From IMG/VR virus record IMGVR_UViG_3300027844_000741, positions 1 to 23,977 of that record: a DNA stretch of 23,977 bases; one strand, written 5' to 3'. Position 1 is the first letter of the stretch. Each line of letters opens with the position of its first letter. The position numbers and the translations under genes are program-made. Under the pieces are notes generated by a model. It saw only the letters and a list, made by a program, of their open reading frames with translations, searched no databases and was not told the DNA's origin. The DNA comes from a virus. Below are positions 22,638-23,977 of the stretch, piece by piece.

Positions 22638-23393
22638 ATGGCCACATTAACAGAATTAAAAGCAAATGTATTCAATTACGTAGCAAAGCGTCTAGGTGAT
22701 GGAATTATAGATATTGAATTAGACCCCGAACACTATGAAGTAGCTTATGATCGTGCATTAGGAACCTATAGACAAAGGGCCCAGAATGCTTTTGAAGAAT
22801 CGTATGCATTGCTCGAATTGCAAGAAAATCAAAATACCTATACATTACCTTCAGAAGTAAATACAGTCCGTCAAGTATTTAGACGGACAATGGGAGATGC
22901 AACAGGTCCTTATTCTTCTTCTTTTGATCCTTTTAGTTCAGCTACATTGAATGTATATTTGTTAAATTATTCTTATGCAGGTGGATTAGCAACATACGAA
23001 ATGTATACACAATATGTTGAATTAGCCGCTAGAATGTTTGGCGGATATATGAATTATACATTTAACCCTGTTACAAAACAATTAAGTTTAGTACGTGATC
23101 CTAAATCATCAGGGGAAAAAGTATTATTGTGGACATATAATTTAAGACCTGAAATTAATCTTCTCCAGGATAATCCAATTAAACAATGGTTACGTGATTT
23201 TACTACAGCGGCTTCTAAACAAATTATTGGCGAAGCACGTGAAAAGTTTGCTACAATAGCCGGACCGGCTGGTGGTACTCCACTTAATGGAGCACAAATG
23301 AAGGCCGAAGGCGCTGCCGAAATAGAAACGTTAATTCATGATTTACAAACTTTTGTGGATCATAGTCAACCATTAAGTTGGGTTATTGGTTAA
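22638..23393 (+). CDS. gp13-like neck / head-tail connector protein, 251 aa
   Basis: GGAG 8 nt upstream and a late box support the start. Residues 5-45 (TELKANVFNYVAKRLGDGII, then IELDPEHYEVAYDRALGTYRQ) form the helical start seen in marine gp13-like proteins (LRxxxxxRLGAPxxxIxxxxxQxxxxxxDALxxY). The C-terminal part has IKQWLRDFTTAASKQIIGEA, then GGTPLNGAQMKAEGAAEIETL, closely following the family pattern LKxYTxAxIKxxWGxNL...GGVxLNGxxxxxxAxxEIExL. T4 gp13 (309 aa) forms the neck with gp14 after DNA packaging. The gp14- and gp15-like genes lie on the opposite strand 2-5 kb away, so the neck set is split. A second, paralogous gp13 elsewhere in the genome is possible. Confidence 0.65.
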   Translation: MATLTELKANVFNYVAKRLGDGIIDIELDPEHYEVAYDRALGTYRQRAQNAFEESYALLELQENQNTYTLPSEVNTVRQVFRRTMGDATGPYSSSFDPFSSATLNVYLLNYSYAGGLATYEMYTQYVELAARMFGGYMNYTFNPVTKQLSLVRDPKSSGEKVLLWTYNLRPEINLLQDNPIKQWLRDFTTAASKQIIGEAREKFATIAGPAGGTPLNGAQMKAEGAAEIETLIHDLQTFVDHSQPLSWVIG

Positions 23394-23789
23394 ATGAGAG
23401 CAATAGAGTTTATCAGAGATTTAGAAACAGATTTACCAGAAGGTATAGTCTGGAGTAGAAAAGGAAATAGTCTTGTAATGAAGTGGCGATGTGAAACTGG
23501 CGCAAGAAAAAATCGAATTGTTCCTACAGCGGCCGCATGTGGCCAAGCAAAAGATATGAAAAAATCTGCCAAAATGAAAAAAACAAGAGCCCGTACTAAA
23601 ACTCAACAAGCACGTAGAACTAAAAAAACCAAGAGAATTAACCCAGCTTCAAGGACTCTTAAGTTATTGAATAAATTTAAAAACCAGCGATTGAAAGTAA
23701 GTAAAGGTCCAAAGAAGCGAGTTCCAACAAAACCAAAGCCTAGAAAAATGTCTACGGCATCTAAACCCAAATCAAAAAAGAAAAAATAA
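23394..23789 (+). CDS. Highly basic 131-aa protein, possible internal head protein
   Basis: The ATG directly abuts the TAA of the gp13-like gene, so translation is probably coupled. The start MRAIEFIRDLETDLPEG resembles the T4 internal-protein capsid-targeting peptide (MKTYQEFIAE). It is followed by LVMKWRCETGARKNRIVP (27-44), a Cys49, then a long Lys/Arg-rich tail including KKTKRINPASR (77-87) and ending KSKKKK. Proteins with a KWRCxxGxRKxRxV ... KRxNPASxxxxxLN core occur in marine T4-like phages without assigned function. The strong positive charge suggests DNA binding; packaging into the head is inference. It has no membrane segment. No terminator follows, and a sigma70-like promoter begins 7 nt after the stop. 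Confidence 0.7.
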   Translation: MRAIEFIRDLETDLPEGIVWSRKGNSLVMKWRCETGARKNRIVPTAAACGQAKDMKKSAKMKKTRARTKTQQARRTKKTKRINPASRTLKLLNKFKNQRLKVSKGPKKRVPTKPKPRKMSTASKPKSKKKK

Positions 23790-23795
23790 TAATTC

Positions 23796-23824
23796 TTGAC
23801 AAATAGGGAAAAATATTGTAGTAT
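23796..23824 (+). promoter_or_regulatory. Sigma70-like promoter (TTGACA; -10 near 23819-23829)
   Basis: A consensus TTGACA (23796-23801) is followed after 17 bp by TAGTAT (23819-23824), with the alternative TATAAC at 23824-23829. Either places the start of transcription at or just past the ATG at 23831. Confidence 0.6.
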
Positions 23825-23830
23825 ATAACT

Positions 23831-23977
23831 ATGAGTCTCGACCTAATGCTGGATATTGAAACTCTGGGAGTAGTTCCAGAAGCAAATATTAGTACTATAG
23901 CCGCACAATTATTTGATCCTTTTGCTGATGGTTATACAGAAGCTGATCATTTTTATAGTAGAATTTCTCCCGAATCC
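23831..23977 (+). CDS. dexA: DexA-like 3'-5' exonuclease, N-terminal 49 codons (3' partial)
   Basis: The frame opens at ATG 23831 and runs off the right edge. It encodes MSLDLMLDIETLGVVPEANI and then STIAAQLFDPFADG...HFYSRISPES. Asp8-x-Glu10 in LDIETLG is the first metal-binding motif (Exo I) of DEDD-family exonucleases. The sequence that follows (sIaAqxFDpxxG, FYxxI) matches the DexA/exonuclease A-like branch of T4-type phages, which degrades DNA 3'-5' during infection. Motifs II and III lie outside the window. There is no ribosome site. A second in-frame ATG at 23846 gives MLDIETLG, a start typical of many family members. It is driven by a sigma70-like promoter, consistent with early or middle expression. 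Confidence 0.75.
   Translation, partial: MSLDLMLDIETLGVVPEANISTIAAQLFDPFADGYTEADHFYSRISPES

Overview
This window looks like part of an AT-rich genome of a marine T4-like phage with a contractile tail (a pelagiphage- or cyanophage-type myovirus). The evidence is: (i) protein families resembling the T4 neck/tail-completion set (gp13-, gp14- and gp15-like); (ii) a block of modular tail-fibre-like genes with N-termini common in marine T4-like phages; (iii) T4-type late promoter boxes (core TAAATA, usually GATAAATA) just upstream of most late genes; (iv) the first 49 codons of a DexA-like exonuclease. The host cannot be read from the window; AT-richness suggests an AT-rich marine bacterium. All family names rest on recognition of motifs, not on searches.

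Layout. 1-2181 holds the end of a probable SGNH hydrolase, a 118-aa probable structural protein followed by a strong terminator, a Rossmann-like sugar/nucleotide-type protein, a 51-aa one-helix membrane protein, and two small late proteins. 2222-17737 is a plus-strand fibre block: one 3633-aa repetitive protein (45% of the window), a 121-aa virion-type protein, a 728-aa protein built from the same modules, a 223-aa protein with a Peptidase_G2/autoprocessing-like C-terminus, a putative 2OG-Fe(II) oxygenase, and a 242-aa fibre-like protein. 17734-20765 is a minus-strand operon transcribed gp14-like > gp15-like > Nudix hydrolase from one late promoter. 21011-23789 returns to the plus strand with a two-helix membrane protein, a terminator followed at once by a sigma70-type promoter, an unrecognised 393-aa protein, a gp13-like neck protein and a very basic 131-aa protein. 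A second sigma70-like promoter precedes the DexA-like gene at the right edge.

How the parts fit. Late-box genes are structural (fibres, neck, tail completion) or sit among them. The two sigma70-like promoters feed the 393-aa protein and the exonuclease and look early or middle. No intergenic gap exceeds 300 bases; the largest is the 245-base divergent region 20766-21010. I saw no tRNA, CRISPR array, insertion sequence or attachment site.

The points most worth a second look are: the modular giant fibre, whose repeats differ mostly at synonymous positions but carry perfectly identical patches, including patches shared between two genes; near-absence of the palindromic 5-mer GCWGC despite abundant Ala-Ala pairs; a Nudix enzyme translationally abutted to tail-completion genes; and a basic protein whose first residues resemble the T4 capsid-targeting peptide.
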